DNA of 64,000 bases from Desulfuromonadaceae bacterium (GCA_028681335.1 JAQUIT010000002.1:310001-374000); one strand, 5' to 3'; shown: positions 47,783-57,528, numbered from the stretch's first letter. The notes: generated from the letters alone by a model not told the origin. Translations and numbers: made by a program.

Positions 47783-47881
47783 AACGGGTCTAAAACGGCA
47801 AAGCTCGATTGCAACGCATAAGAATCAAATACTATCAGATGTCGCAATTACGTCCGCGGCCAAGCCTAAGAGGAGTCTGTC

Positions 47882-49345
47882 ATGAAACGTATAATTGTTT
47901 ATGTTCTGCTTATTCTCTGCAGTACCGCTGCGGTATCGCTTGCTGCAAGTCTGGACGTGTTCCCGGTTGATCATGATTTTTATCCCTATTATCCTTCACT
48001 TTTTAAGTGGGAAAAGTCGTCGGCACTCTTTACCGAGCCGGAGACCTGCGCCGGCTGCCACGAGAAGCAGTACGCCGAATGGAACGGTTCCGTCCACAGT
48101 ATGGCGCTGCGTGACCCCATCTATCAGGGGGAATTGAACAAGGCGGTAAAGGCTGTCGGACACGAGATAGGACGCCAGTGCGAGGGGTGCCATTCTGCAG
48201 CGGCCATGATGGGTGGCGAACTGAAAAAACCGGGGTTGTCCGGGCTGTCACCTATGGCATTGGCCGGGGTTTCCTGCGACGTCTGCCATTCCGTCAGCGG
48301 CACCACTCATACCAGGACGCCGGCCAGAGTCCCTGAGAATGGTTCGCTGGTCCTTAACCCGGGATACGATGGCAAGGATGGCGCGCAGCTGGTCAAGCGA
48401 GGCCCGCTCAAGCCGAGTGCCGATTGCGGCGGTGGTTTTCATGAGTGCAAGGAGTCTCCGCTCCATGAACAGGCGGACCTGTGTGCCGGCTGCCATCAGG
48501 TCTTCCATTACGAAAAACATTTTCCGATTGAAGCAACCTATAATGAATGGAAAGAGGGGCCGTATGCCCAGAAGGGTATTCATTGCCAGGATTGCCATAT
48601 GGTTGATACGGAGACCTTCCTGAGGAGTGCTGACAGCTTTAAAAAGCCGGAACGTTCTGAATACCGGCATTATTTCAGCGGCGTCAATTACCTGCTGACC
48701 TATCTCAGTGCCCAGTCCGCCACTATTGCAGGTGATAAGGAACAGGCAGCCCGAGCCATGAAACAGTACGATATGGCGGTAAAGCGGCTGCAAAGCGCCG
48801 CCGGCCTCGAAATAATCCCGATCTACAGAGACGGACAGCTGCAGGAGTTGAAGGTAAAGGTCTCCAATCTGCGCGCCGGGCACAATCTTCCCACCTCTCT
48901 GAGTAACATTCGCCAGATGTGGTTGGAGATCACCGCCAAAGACCAGAACGGTAAGGTGGTAATGTCAAGCGGCACGATAGGCAAGGATGGCTCCCTGACA
49001 TCCGAAGTACGTATTTTCAACTCTGACGGTATGGGCAGCGACTTCCATTTCTCTGCTCATCCGTGGGAAATTACCGCTTTTTCCCGCCATGAGACAATAC
49101 CGCCACGTGGCTTCAAAGAAGTCTATTATGGTGTGGGTGCCCTTAAGGGCGTTAAGTCCTTAACCGTTGATGTCAGGCTGCGTTATCGCAGCGCCGATCA
49201 GAAAATAGCGGAAGCTCTGCTTGCCGCGGTTCCGGAAGGCCTTGATCTTGCCAAAGAGTACGGGCTTACCAGCATTCCGCCGCTTCCTGTGGTAGAGATG
49301 GTAAGCAAGCAGCTCAAGGTACCTCTGACGACGCACACTAAATGA
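47882..49345 (+). CDS. secreted five-heme c-type cytochrome
   Basis: A 487-residue protein with a signal peptide (MKRIIVYVLLILCSTAAVS). Five CxxCH motifs are visible: CAGCH, CEGCH, CDVCH, CAGCH and CQDCH, all within residues about 55-240. The first cluster resembles cytochrome c554 (ETCAGCHEKQYAEW). The C-terminal half has no heme and looks like beta sheet (LKVKVSNLRAGHNLPTSLSNIRQMWLEI fragment). It likely carries electrons in the periplasm or to the outside. GAGGAG precedes the ATG. The DUF134 gene upstream may regulate it. Confidence 0.93.
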   Translation: MKRIIVYVLLILCSTAAVSLAASLDVFPVDHDFYPYYPSLFKWEKSSALFTEPETCAGCHEKQYAEWNGSVHSMALRDPIYQGELNKAVKAVGHEIGRQCEGCHSAAAMMGGELKKPGLSGLSPMALAGVSCDVCHSVSGTTHTRTPARVPENGSLVLNPGYDGKDGAQLVKRGPLKPSADCGGGFHECKESPLHEQADLCAGCHQVFHYEKHFPIEATYNEWKEGPYAQKGIHCQDCHMVDTETFLRSADSFKKPERSEYRHYFSGVNYLLTYLSAQSATIAGDKEQAARAMKQYDMAVKRLQSAAGLEIIPIYRDGQLQELKVKVSNLRAGHNLPTSLSNIRQMWLEITAKDQNGKVVMSSGTIGKDGSLTSEVRIFNSDGMGSDFHFSAHPWEITAFSRHETIPPRGFKEVYYGVGALKGVKSLTVDVRLRYRSADQKIAEALLAAVPEGLDLAKEYGLTSIPPLPVVEMVSKQLKVPLTTHTK

Positions 49346-49349
49346 CCGC

Positions 49350-49379
49350 TTGACAAGCAACGAACTGTTCATCTAAAAT
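49350..49379 (+). promoter_or_regulatory. promoter of the manganese-riboswitch operon
   Basis: TTGACA and TAAAAT are 18 bases apart. Transcription would begin at about 49386, at the first base of the aptamer. The promoter starts 5 bases after the cytochrome stop. Confidence 0.78.
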
Positions 49380-49388
49380 AGCATTTCA

Positions 49389-49480
49389 ATAAAGGGGAGT
49401 AGCTATCAGCCGGAGACATGGCTGACCCCATGCCCGTCAACACAGTCGCAAGACTCGGGCTGGGACGATATATATCGCAA
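49389..49480 (+). promoter_or_regulatory. yybP-ykoY-type manganese riboswitch
   Basis: AAAGGGGAGTAGC at the 5' side, a GCCGGAGACATGGC hairpin, GTCAACACAGTCGCAAGAC in the centre and TCGGGCTGGGAC toward the 3' end follow the yybP-ykoY consensus (GGGGAGUAG... GUCAACA). Members sense Mn2+ and control transporters, including TerC/Alx and UPF0016 types, both of which lie downstream. Confidence 0.88.
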
Positions 49481-49482
49481 GC

Positions 49483-49538
49483 AAGACCTTTATCCAATGC
49501 GTATGCTTATAGCTTCGCCGTGGGTAAAGGTCTTTTTT
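49483..49538 (+). terminator. terminator of the manganese riboswitch
   Basis: AAGACCTTTAYCC pairs with GGGTAAAGGTCTT around an inner arm, then TTTTT. Aptamer folding with manganese should prevent it and allow read-through. Confidence 0.85.
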
Positions 49539-49576
49539 ATTTACCTGCGGCGAAACCACATCGTCGGAGGTAAATC

Positions 49577-50434
49577 ATGAACAACATCATCAAAACAACC
49601 TTTCTCCTCTCTCTCCTTACCCTTCTGCTGGTTTTCATGGGGGGCGCCCTCGGCGGCAGGGGGGGCATGGCCATCGCCTTCCTGATGGCTGCCGCTATGA
49701 ACTTTGGCTCCTACTGGTTTTCCGACAAGATAGTCCTCAGGATGTATAATGCCCAGGAAATCACCCGCGAGATTCACCCGTCATTTTACGGCCTGATTGA
49801 ACGGTTGGCCGGGCGGGCCGGGTTGCCGATGCCGAAGGTCTACATCATTCCTGATAATTCCCCCAATGCCTTCGCCACCGGGCGCAATCCGGATCACGCC
49901 GCTGTTGCTGCTACCGAAGGTATCCTGCGCCTCCTTACGCCGGACGAACTGGAGGGGGTTATGGCGCATGAGCTGGCTCATGTGAAAAATCGCGATATAC
50001 TGATCTCTTCCATTGCCGCCACCATTGCCGGTGCCATCTCAATGATTGGCAGTATGCTGCAGTGGGGCGCGATGTTCGGCGTAGGGCGCGGGGATGATGA
50101 GGATGGGGGCGGTATTGGCGGCCTGGTCGGCTCGCTGGCGCTGGCAATCCTCGCCCCGATTGCGGCAATGTTGATCCAGATGGCTGTTTCCCGTTCCCGC
50201 GAATATCAGGCGGATGCTTCCGGTGCGGAGATATGCGGCAGGCCTTTGGCGCTGGCTGGCGCCCTGCGCAAGCTGCACAACGCCAGTCAGGCGATCCCGA
50301 TGCTGGATGCCAGGCCAGCCACGGCCCATATGTTTATCGTCAATCCGCTGACAGGAGGCGGTATGAGGACACTGTTCTCTACCCATCCGCCAATGGAGGA
50401 GCGCGTCGCGCGGCTGGAAGCCCTTGCCCGCTGA
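49577..50434 (+). CDS. htpX: HtpX-family membrane zinc protease
   Basis: A 285-residue M48 peptidase with two N-terminal membrane helices ([17 protein letters not shown] region) and two more at about 145-215. [13 protein letters not shown] holds the zinc HExxH; the third ligand Glu is in [13 protein letters not shown]. It clears misfolded membrane proteins. It is the first gene after the manganese riboswitch. GGAGG precedes the ATG. Confidence 0.95.
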   Translation: MNNIIKTTFLLSLLTLLLVFMGGALGGRGGMAIAFLMAAAMNFGSYWFSDKIVLRMYNAQEITREIHPSFYGLIERLAGRAGLPMPKVYIIPDNSPNAFATGRNPDHAAVAATEGILRLLTPDELEGVMAHELAHVKNRDILISSIAATIAGAISMIGSMLQWGAMFGVGRGDDEDGGGIGGLVGSLALAILAPIAAMLIQMAVSRSREYQADASGAEICGRPLALAGALRKLHNASQAIPMLDARPATAHMFIVNPLTGGGMRTLFSTHPPMEERVARLEALAR

Positions 50435-50481
50435 TGATGTGATTGCCGGACCGTTTTTATAATTAAAGGGAGGGGTTTTAC

Positions 50482-51234
50482 ATGCAATGGCTGACTGACC
50501 CGCAGGTCTGGATGGCGCTGGTGACACTGAGCGCCCTAGAAATAGTGCTCGGCATAGACAATATCATTTTCATCTCGATCCAGGCGGGCAAGCTTCCTGC
50601 GGATCAGCAGGAGAAGGCCAGGATTGTCGGGCTGGGGCTGGCGATGTTTATCCGCATCGGCTTGCTCTTTTCACTGACCTGGCTGATGGGGCTTACGTCA
50701 CCGCTGTTCACCCTGCTGGGTAACGAAATATCCGGTCGCGACCTGATCCTGATTTCCGGCGGTCTGTTCCTGATATGGAAAAGTACAATGGAAATCCACG
50801 AGAAACTTGAAGGTGAGGAAGAAGTATCATCGGTGCGTGTCGGGGCAACTTTTGGTGCGGTTATTGTCCAAATCCTCCTCCTTGACATCGTTTTTTCTCT
50901 CGATTCTATCATCACCGCCCTCGGGATGGCGAGCCAGCTTGCGATAATGATTGCCGCAGTTGTCATCGCGGTCGGCTTCATGATGCTGTTCTCGGGGAAA
51001 ATCAGCGCCTTCGTGGAAAGACACCCGACGATCAAGATGCTGGCGCTCAGCTTTCTGCTTCTGATCGGGGTAGCGCTGATAGGCGATGGTTTTGATATGC
51101 ACATCCCGAAGGGGTACATCTACTTTGCCATGGCCTTCTCGGTACTGGTCGAGATGCTCAACCTGAAACTCAGGCAGGGCACGCCGGTCAAGCTTCACCG
51201 ACCGCATCTGGCAGATTCCGACGAACCCGGATAA
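50482..51234 (+). CDS. TerC-family membrane protein, probable metal exporter
   Basis: A 250-residue protein with seven or so membrane helices. The TerC signature is visible: ALEIVLGIDNIIFISIQAGKLP in helix 1-2 and LLDIVFSLDSIITALGMA later, each with an acidic pair in the membrane. TerC proteins export manganese or support metal loading of secreted proteins. GGAGG precedes the ATG. It is second in the operon. Confidence 0.93.
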   Translation: MQWLTDPQVWMALVTLSALEIVLGIDNIIFISIQAGKLPADQQEKARIVGLGLAMFIRIGLLFSLTWLMGLTSPLFTLLGNEISGRDLILISGGLFLIWKSTMEIHEKLEGEEEVSSVRVGATFGAVIVQILLLDIVFSLDSIITALGMASQLAIMIAAVVIAVGFMMLFSGKISAFVERHPTIKMLALSFLLLIGVALIGDGFDMHIPKGYIYFAMAFSVLVEMLNLKLRQGTPVKLHRPHLADSDEPG

Positions 51235-51332
51235 ACAGCGATAACCGCAAGCTCTTCTGACCGGTATCGTTGGTGATGCAGTAAACCGCAAGTGAACGGC
51301 TGTCATAAAAGACAGCCTCCAAGGGGACGGCA

Positions 51333-54005
51333 ATGATTAAAAACAAGTTTATTCTGATTCTGATTCTGGTGGCGGTTGTGCTGCCTTTTGCTTCCTCACT
51401 GATCAGTTTTTATACGGACTGGCTCTTCTTTGTTGAGACCGGCTTTTCTTCAGTCTTTACGACAACGCTGTACGCCAAGACAGCGGCGGGGCTGCTCTTT
51501 GGGGCGGTACTGTTTGCCGTGCTGCTGATCAATGTCTTGTTCGCTAACAGGGCGCACTTCCCCTACAGCGGTATCTTCATGGTGGGGGGTAACATCCGTG
51601 TACAACGGGATGAGGTCGCCCGTTTCGTAAAGCCTCTTGCTCTTCTGGCCAGCCTGCTGCTGGCGCTGCTTGCGGGTAACTGGGGCGCCATGCGCTGGGA
51701 AGAGATTCTGCTGTTCACCAACAGGGTTGATGTCGGGACCGTCGATCCGATCATCGGCAAGGATATCGGTTTCTATCTGTTCAGCCTCCCTTTCTGGGAA
51801 ATGCTCAAAGGATTTGCCGGTTTTGTGCTGCTGGCGACAGCTGTCGTGGTTGGGGCCGTGTACTTTGTGCGCGGTGGAATTATCATGACGGAGCGCGGTG
51901 CGACTGTTGATGAAAAGGTGCGGCGGCATCTGGCTGTTCTGATCGGGCTCTTTGCCTGCACCATCGCTGCCGGTTTCTATCTGGACAGTTTCGGGCTGCT
52001 CTACGCCAATAACGGCGCCTTTTATGGCGCAGGTTATGCTGATGTCAACTCACGCCTGCTTACCTACCGTATCCTGACCTTCCTCACGCCGCTGGCCGGG
52101 ATCATGCTGGCGGTCGGGGTTTGGAAAGGTACATGGCGCATGGCGCTGCTGCCGCCGGCCGTTGTGGTTGCCATCTACGTCATCGGCCTCAGTATCTACC
52201 CGGGAGTGTTGCAGAAATTCAAGGTTGCACCGAACGAGCTGGCCCTTGAGACACCATATATCAAGAATAACCTTGAATTCACCCGCTTCGGCTACGATCT
52301 GGAAAAGATCGAAACGATACCGTTCGACGTCGATACCAAGCTTACCGCTGCGGATATCGCCAACAATGATGCCACTATCAAGAATATCCGCCTCTGGGAT
52401 CATGCGCCACTGCTCAAGACGTACAGCCAGCTGCAGCAGATCAGGACCTATTACAAGTTTTTCGACGTGGACAACGACCGTTACAAGGTGAACGGGCAAT
52501 ACACCCAGGTCATGCTGTCGCCGCGCGAACTTTCCTATGCCGACCTTCCCAGCAAAAACTGGATCAACGAGCGGCTCATCTTTACCCACGGCAACGGCAT
52601 CACCTTCGGTCCGGTCAGCCGGATCAGCAAGGAGGGGCTGCCCGAGTTCTTCGTCAAGGATATCCCTCCAGTCAGTCTGGCGGACATCAAGGTGACGAAG
52701 CCGGAAATTTATTTCGGTGAACTCTCCAACGATTATGTCATCGTCAAGACGAAGGTTCCTGAATTCAGTTACCCGACAGCTACCGGGGATATCAATACGA
52801 CCTATGCCGGAACCGGCGGTGTCGCGATCGACTCACTCCTCAAAAAAGCCATCTTTGCGGCCAAATTCAGGACGGAAAAGATCCTGCTCTCTTCGGATAT
52901 CACTTCCGAGAGCCGGATTCTCTATAAGCGCAACATCAACGAACGGATCAGGGCAATTGCACCTTTCCTCCGTTTCGACGCTGATCCCTACATGGTCGTT
53001 GACGGAAAGGGGGGGCTCAAATGGATGATCGACGCCTACACCTATTCGGATCGTCTCCCCTACTCGAAGCCGCTCAGGGGCGGCATCAACTACATGAGAA
53101 ACTCCGTCAAGACCGTTGTCGACGCCTATGACGGCTCGGTCAACTTCTACATCAGTGACCCGGACGATGTCCTTGTCAAAGTCTACAGCCGGATGTTTCC
53201 GGGACTGCTCAAGCCGCTGTCGGCCATGCCTGACGACCTGCGCACGCATGTCCGCTACCCGCATAATTTCCTCCAGATTCAGGCCGCCATGTTTGCCGCT
53301 TACCACATGACCGACCCCAAGGTCTTCTACAACAAGGAGAATCTCTGGGAAATCCCTGTCCTCGACGAGAAGCCGATGGAGCCGTACTACACGATCATGA
53401 AGCTTCCGGGTGAAAAGGTCGAAGAGTACATTTTGCTGCTGCCGTTTACCCCCTCCAAACGGGATAACCTGGCGGCATGGCTGACGGCACGCTGTGACGG
53501 GGAAAACTACGGCAAAATCATGGCGTATACTTTCCCGCGCGACCGCTTGATCTATGGGCCAAAGCAGATTGATGCCCGGATCAATCAGGATTCGTTCATC
53601 TCCCAGCAGTTGTCGCTCTGGAACCAGCGCGGTTCGGAGGTCATCCGGGGGAGCCTGCTCGTGATCCCGATCGAAAAGTCGCTGCTCTACGTTCAGCCGC
53701 TGTTCCTTGCCGCTGACAAAGCCGGTCTGCCTGAGCTGAAACGGGTCATTGTCGCCTTTGGCGATCAGGTGGTCATGGAGGAAAATCTGGAACTTGCCCT
53801 GCAACGGCTCTTTGGCGGCAAGAAGTCACCCGCTGCCGTCTCCGGGGTCGTCCCGGCAGACACGAAAGCAACTCCGGCAACGCTGGCCAAGGAGGCGATG
53901 AGCCTTTATGAGAAGGCGGTTACCTTGCAGCGCCAGGGGAACTGGTCCGGTTATGGTGAAGAGTTGCGCAAGCTGGAGCAGGTTCTGAAGCGGATGGCGC
54001 AGTAA
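51333..54005 (+). CDS. UPF0182 large membrane protein
   Basis: An 890-residue protein. Seven membrane helices occupy residues about 5-300 (ILILVAVVLPFASSLISFY, then FVKPLALLASLLLALLAGNW, and later). The rest is a large soluble domain, probably outside, with the family motifs DWLFFVETG, GYADVNSRLL, VNGQYTQVMLSPRELSY and LPFTPSKRDNLAAWL. The C-terminal helix includes a coiled coil (ALQRLFGGK to the end). The family has no known function. Its place between two TerC genes in a manganese-riboswitch operon is the best clue to its role. Confidence 0.95.
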   Translation: MIKNKFILILILVAVVLPFASSLISFYTDWLFFVETGFSSVFTTTLYAKTAAGLLFGAVLFAVLLINVLFANRAHFPYSGIFMVGGNIRVQRDEVARFVKPLALLASLLLALLAGNWGAMRWEEILLFTNRVDVGTVDPIIGKDIGFYLFSLPFWEMLKGFAGFVLLATAVVVGAVYFVRGGIIMTERGATVDEKVRRHLAVLIGLFACTIAAGFYLDSFGLLYANNGAFYGAGYADVNSRLLTYRILTFLTPLAGIMLAVGVWKGTWRMALLPPAVVVAIYVIGLSIYPGVLQKFKVAPNELALETPYIKNNLEFTRFGYDLEKIETIPFDVDTKLTAADIANNDATIKNIRLWDHAPLLKTYSQLQQIRTYYKFFDVDNDRYKVNGQYTQVMLSPRELSYADLPSKNWINERLIFTHGNGITFGPVSRISKEGLPEFFVKDIPPVSLADIKVTKPEIYFGELSNDYVIVKTKVPEFSYPTATGDINTTYAGTGGVAIDSLLKKAIFAAKFRTEKILLSSDITSESRILYKRNINERIRAIAPFLRFDADPYMVVDGKGGLKWMIDAYTYSDRLPYSKPLRGGINYMRNSVKTVVDAYDGSVNFYISDPDDVLVKVYSRMFPGLLKPLSAMPDDLRTHVRYPHNFLQIQAAMFAAYHMTDPKVFYNKENLWEIPVLDEKPMEPYYTIMKLPGEKVEEYILLLPFTPSKRDNLAAWLTARCDGENYGKIMAYTFPRDRLIYGPKQIDARINQDSFISQQLSLWNQRGSEVIRGSLLVIPIEKSLLYVQPLFLAADKAGLPELKRVIVAFGDQVVMEENLELALQRLFGGKKSPAAVSGVVPADTKATPATLAKEAMSLYEKAVTLQRQGNWSGYGEELRKLEQVLKRMAQ

Positions 54006-54023
54006 AACTGCAAAAGGAAAGTA

Positions 54024-54953
54024 ATGACAGATCAAGCAATGATGTGGTTGGTCTTCGGGGCTTTGATGGTCGTCATGCTGGTGATTGATCTCGGCATGAA
54101 CCGCAAGGCACATGAGGTCTCTTTTCGCCAGGCGTTGACCTGGAGCGTTATTTGGATTTCTCTGGCAATGGCATTCAATGCCGGGATATTTGTCTTTCTG
54201 GGTAAAACCAAGGCGCTGGAGTTTTTTACCGGTTATATTATCGAAAAATCACTATCGGTGGATAATCTGTTTGTCTTTATCATGATCTTCGGCTATTTCA
54301 AGATCCGTGGCGGACATCAGGCGCGTATCCTCAAGTGGGGCATTATCGGTGCGCTGGTGTTGCGGGCGTTGTTCATCTTCGCCGGTATCGGGCTGCTGAC
54401 GGTCTTCCACTGGATGTTCTATCTGTTCGGTGTGCTGCTGCTGTTTACCGCCTGGAAAATGGCCTTTGGCGGGGAGGAGGAGGTTCATCCGGACAAAAAC
54501 CTGCTTGTCAGGCTGGCACGAAAACTGTTTCCGTTCACGAAACGGGTGCGCGGTGACTGGTTCTTTGTCCGCCGGAAAGGGTTGCTGGTCGCCAGTCCGC
54601 TCTTTCTTGCGCTGGTGATGATTGAGAGCAGCGACGTGCTCTTTGCCGTTGACTCCATACCGGCCATATTTGCCGTGACTCTCGATCCCTTCATCGTCTT
54701 TACCTCTAATATTTTTGCTATCATGGGGCTGCGGGCGCTTTATTTTTTGCTGGCCAGCATTATGGGAATGTTCGTGTATCTAAAGATGGGGATATCATCC
54801 ATCCTGGCTTTTGTTGGCGGCAAGATGATCGCAACGGCCATGGGATACCAGATCCCGATTCAGGTTTCACTGGTGGTGATCTTCAGTTGTCTCACCCTGG
54901 CGGTGGCAGCATCACTGCTTGCCGGCAAAAAGCACCCGGAAGAACAGGACTAA
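54024..54953 (+). CDS. TerC/Alx-family membrane protein
   Basis: A 309-residue protein with about nine membrane helices. EKSLSVDNLFVFIMIFGYF and MIESSDVLFAVDSIPAIFAVT are the acidic membrane motifs of Alx/TerC. In E. coli alx is controlled by a yybP-ykoY riboswitch and its product exports Mn2+, the same arrangement seen here. AAAGGA precedes the ATG. Its stop is followed after one base by the next start. Confidence 0.94.
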   Translation: MTDQAMMWLVFGALMVVMLVIDLGMNRKAHEVSFRQALTWSVIWISLAMAFNAGIFVFLGKTKALEFFTGYIIEKSLSVDNLFVFIMIFGYFKIRGGHQARILKWGIIGALVLRALFIFAGIGLLTVFHWMFYLFGVLLLFTAWKMAFGGEEEVHPDKNLLVRLARKLFPFTKRVRGDWFFVRRKGLLVASPLFLALVMIESSDVLFAVDSIPAIFAVTLDPFIVFTSNIFAIMGLRALYFLLASIMGMFVYLKMGISSILAFVGGKMIATAMGYQIPIQVSLVVIFSCLTLAVAASLLAGKKHPEEQD

Positions 54954-54954
54954 T

Positions 54955-55545
54955 ATGGAACAAACAATTTTTATCAGTACCTTCGGTTTGATTTTTCTGG
55001 CGGAATTGGGCGACAAAACCCAGCTTACGGCCATGGCTCTTGCGTTACGTTACCCGTGGCAGAAAATATTCGTGGGCATAGCGGCTGCTTTTGCCGTGCT
55101 AAACATTGCCGCCGTCCTGGTGGGGAAACTGCTGTTTCTGTTGCTGCCGATCTTCTGGGTGACGCTGGTATCGGCGCTGCTCTTTCTCTATTTTGGCTAC
55201 AGCACGCTGCGCCATGCCCGTGATTGCGAAGAGGAAGAGGACGGGCCTCCCCCCACCGCTGCCACCGCCGCCCGCACCGCCTTTATCATGATCTTCATGG
55301 CGGAGCTGGGGGACAAAACCCAGCTGGTAACCGCCAGTCAGGCGGCCCAGCACTCCGACAGCCTGATGGGGATGAGTATGGTCTTTGTCGCGTCCACCCT
55401 GGCACTCTGGTGTGTGTCGTTGCTGGGTATATTTGCCGGCAAGCAGTTGGTGCGCTTCATACCGCTTCGCTGGATCCATCGGACTGCAGGGTTCATGTTT
55501 CTGGTCTTTGGTGTCGCGGCACTTTGGAAGCTCAAGGGGATGTGA
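54955..55545 (+). CDS. UPF0016 (Gdt1/MneA-like) manganese exporter
   Basis: The protein has 196 residues from the ATG at 54955, one base after the previous stop (an earlier ATG at 54919 would overlap). Two copies of E-x-GD-K-T (AELGDKTQ) sit in helices 1 and 4 of six, the defining metal-binding motif of the family. Bacterial members such as MneA export manganese, and many follow a yybP-ykoY riboswitch, as this one does four genes downstream. A charged loop (CEEEEDG) separates the two halves. Confidence 0.94.
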   Translation: MEQTIFISTFGLIFLAELGDKTQLTAMALALRYPWQKIFVGIAAAFAVLNIAAVLVGKLLFLLLPIFWVTLVSALLFLYFGYSTLRHARDCEEEEDGPPPTAATAARTAFIMIFMAELGDKTQLVTASQAAQHSDSLMGMSMVFVASTLALWCVSLLGIFAGKQLVRFIPLRWIHRTAGFMFLVFGVAALWKLKGM

Positions 55546-55734
55546 TGCCTTGAGCGGCAGTAAGGCAAGCTGGCATCCCGGTATACAAAGTGGAACTTTC
55601 CCTGTTGTTTGATAAAATGAAAATGGTTTGTGTCGTGTTCTTGCAGGTTTTCTACCGTTTTTACGTTGATTGAACGGGGGATTCACTGTAGAGCTGATGC
55701 AGCAGATTTTGAGCATCACCCTACGGAGGTCTTC

Positions 55735-56823
55735 GTGAGCATGGATCGTTCCCTCTTTTCAACACTGATGGCATACACTTTTGCCCTGCTGCTCATGTAC
55801 CTGCTCTACTATATCCTCTCCCCCTTTCTGGCGGCACTTGTGTGGGCCGGCGCAATCGGCGTCATTACCCGGCCGATCTACGAAAAGCTTCTCCGGCTCT
55901 GCAAGGGGTGTGAGATCACCGCCTCCGCGCTGCTAACGCTGGCTGTTGTGCTGGCCGTTATTCTCCCGTTGGTCGGTTTGATCTTTACACTCTCACGGGA
56001 AGCTTCGCAGATGTATCAGTATCTGGAAAATTCGACATCCGGGGGCTCTGCCGGTGCGTTTGGTAATATTCTTCAGCATCCTCTGCTCCTCTCCTGGCTG
56101 GAGCGCTTCAGGGGGGTGGCCGGTTCTTACGGTCTCACTATGGATCTGGATACCATGCTGGTGCCGACGGTTAAAAAAGGGGTCGAAGCCATGCTGAACT
56201 ATTCGACCGGGATCGTGAAGGACTTTTTTGGTTTCCTGTTCAAACTTGTATTAATGGTGATTGCCCTCTTTTTTGTCTACAAGGACGGGGCACTATTCAT
56301 GCAACGTTTCTGGCTGGTGGTCGCGATAAGGGATGGGCTGAGGAATGCTATTGTTGACACCGTCACCCGGGTGCTGGGGGCGGTGATGTACGGGATCGTG
56401 CTGACCTGTCTGGCGCAGGGGACGCTGGGGGGACTCGGGTTCTGGGTCACCGGTCTGCCGTCACCAATCATGTTCGGCGCGTTAATGGCCGTCTGTGCCA
56501 TGATACCGCTTGTAGGCACCGCTCTGATCTGGCTTCCCGGCTCCATCTATCTGCTTATGCAGGGAGAAACGCTGTCCGGGGTTCTGCTGATTATCTGGTG
56601 TGTCGTGGTGGTCAGCAGCATCGACAACATCCTTCGGCCGCTCTTCATCAGTGGTAAGGCCAAGCTTCATCTCCTGGTCATTATGCTGGGGGCGCTTGGC
56701 GGATTACTGGCGTTCGGCATTACCGGAGTTATCGCCGGTCCGGTTGTCCTTGCACTGGTTATTGTCTTTTTCGAGGCGTCCCGCCACGAAATGATGCTGA
56801 CGGAAGAGAGTGACCATATATAG
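55735..56823 (+). CDS. AI-2E family (PerM-like) permease
   Basis: The protein has 362 residues from a GTG at 55735, 6 bases after GGAGG; an ATG follows at 55741. Eight or so membrane helices start at about residue 12, and the C-terminal half contains the family motif PLVGTALIWLPGSIYLLMQGE. Members export diverse solutes, so the substrate is unknown. The gene is not clearly part of the manganese operon (190-base gap). Confidence 0.88.
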   Translation: MSMDRSLFSTLMAYTFALLLMYLLYYILSPFLAALVWAGAIGVITRPIYEKLLRLCKGCEITASALLTLAVVLAVILPLVGLIFTLSREASQMYQYLENSTSGGSAGAFGNILQHPLLLSWLERFRGVAGSYGLTMDLDTMLVPTVKKGVEAMLNYSTGIVKDFFGFLFKLVLMVIALFFVYKDGALFMQRFWLVVAIRDGLRNAIVDTVTRVLGAVMYGIVLTCLAQGTLGGLGFWVTGLPSPIMFGALMAVCAMIPLVGTALIWLPGSIYLLMQGETLSGVLLIIWCVVVVSSIDNILRPLFISGKAKLHLLVIMLGALGGLLAFGITGVIAGPVVLALVIVFFEASRHEMMLTEESDHI

Positions 56824-56853
56824 AGCGCACCTGCCATTCATGGTGCTGTAGTA

Positions 56854-56887
56854 CGTCAAAAGGCGACCAATCGGTCGCCTTTTGACG
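56854..56887. terminator. long perfect terminator
   Basis: CGTCAAAAGGCGACC and GGTCGCCTTTTGACG pair over 15 bases around AATC, followed by TTTT. It can act on both strands. Confidence 0.85.
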
Positions 56888-57198
56888 TTTTTATGCGGGA
56901 ACAGTATAAGGCCGTCTGTCAGTAAATGAGTAATACCTACACCGGTTTACCCCCCTGCGACAATATTTGCACCTGCTCCAATGGTTTCAGCCCAGTGTTC
57001 CCAACATGTACGTGAACACTTTGTCCCTACATATGTTTAATGATATGCAATATTTGTCGCACCCTGTTGTGGCCTTGTTGTGAGTGTAACCGGCTTAAAT
57101 GTAAGGTTTTATTTGTTGTTTATGTTTTGGCACTCAATGTGCTCCATATGGTGAAGCATCGCATCAGAAGACGAAACGAGTTACGGGAGGAAATGACT
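56888..57198. other. intergenic leader of the che operon
   Basis: No gene is visible. It contains the sigma-54 promoter at 57128-57143. Upstream of that, several short repeats such as ACATGTACGTGAACA occur that might bind an activator. Confidence 0.55.
57128..57143 (+). promoter_or_regulatory. sigma-54 promoter of the che operon
   Basis: TGGCACTCAATGTGCT matches the consensus TGGCACG-N4-TTGCW at all but two positions; GG and GC are 10 bases apart. It lies 55 bases before the first gene. A separate activator would be needed. Confidence 0.75.
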
Positions 57199-57528
57199 AT
57201 GGATCGCGACAATATGCACAAAATTGCCTTTAACGGTGACTTGTCAATGATTGGCGTAACGGAGCAATTTCCGCTTATGGCACAGTATGTAGCCGGGACG
57301 ATTGACGTTGTGTCGGCCGATAGTGATGTGCTCCCTCCTCTTGAAATAGACCTGACCGGTGTAGACGTCCTCGATGCGTGCGGTTGTCAGCTGCTTGTGG
57401 CGTTTGTGCGCAACATCAGGAAAAGGGGGGGTGGGGTTGTGCCTTGTATCAAACTGACCGATTCCTGTCGCGGCACAATCCATACCCTTGGTTTTGATGA
57501 CGAACTCCTTGCAGGAGAATGCGCATGA
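57199..57528 (+). CDS. STAS-domain protein
   Basis: The protein has 109 residues from the ATG at 57199, 8 bases after GGGAGG. LPPLEIDLTGVDVLDACGCQLLVAFVRNIRKRG matches STAS domains of the anti-sigma antagonist kind, with the site of the usual phosphoserine occupied by Asp-Ala-Cys-Gly. Similar proteins precede cheA in several delta-proteobacterial che operons. Its stop overlaps the cheA start (ATGA). Confidence 0.85.
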   Translation: MDRDNMHKIAFNGDLSMIGVTEQFPLMAQYVAGTIDVVSADSDVLPPLEIDLTGVDVLDACGCQLLVAFVRNIRKRGGGVVPCIKLTDSCRGTIHTLGFDDELLAGECA

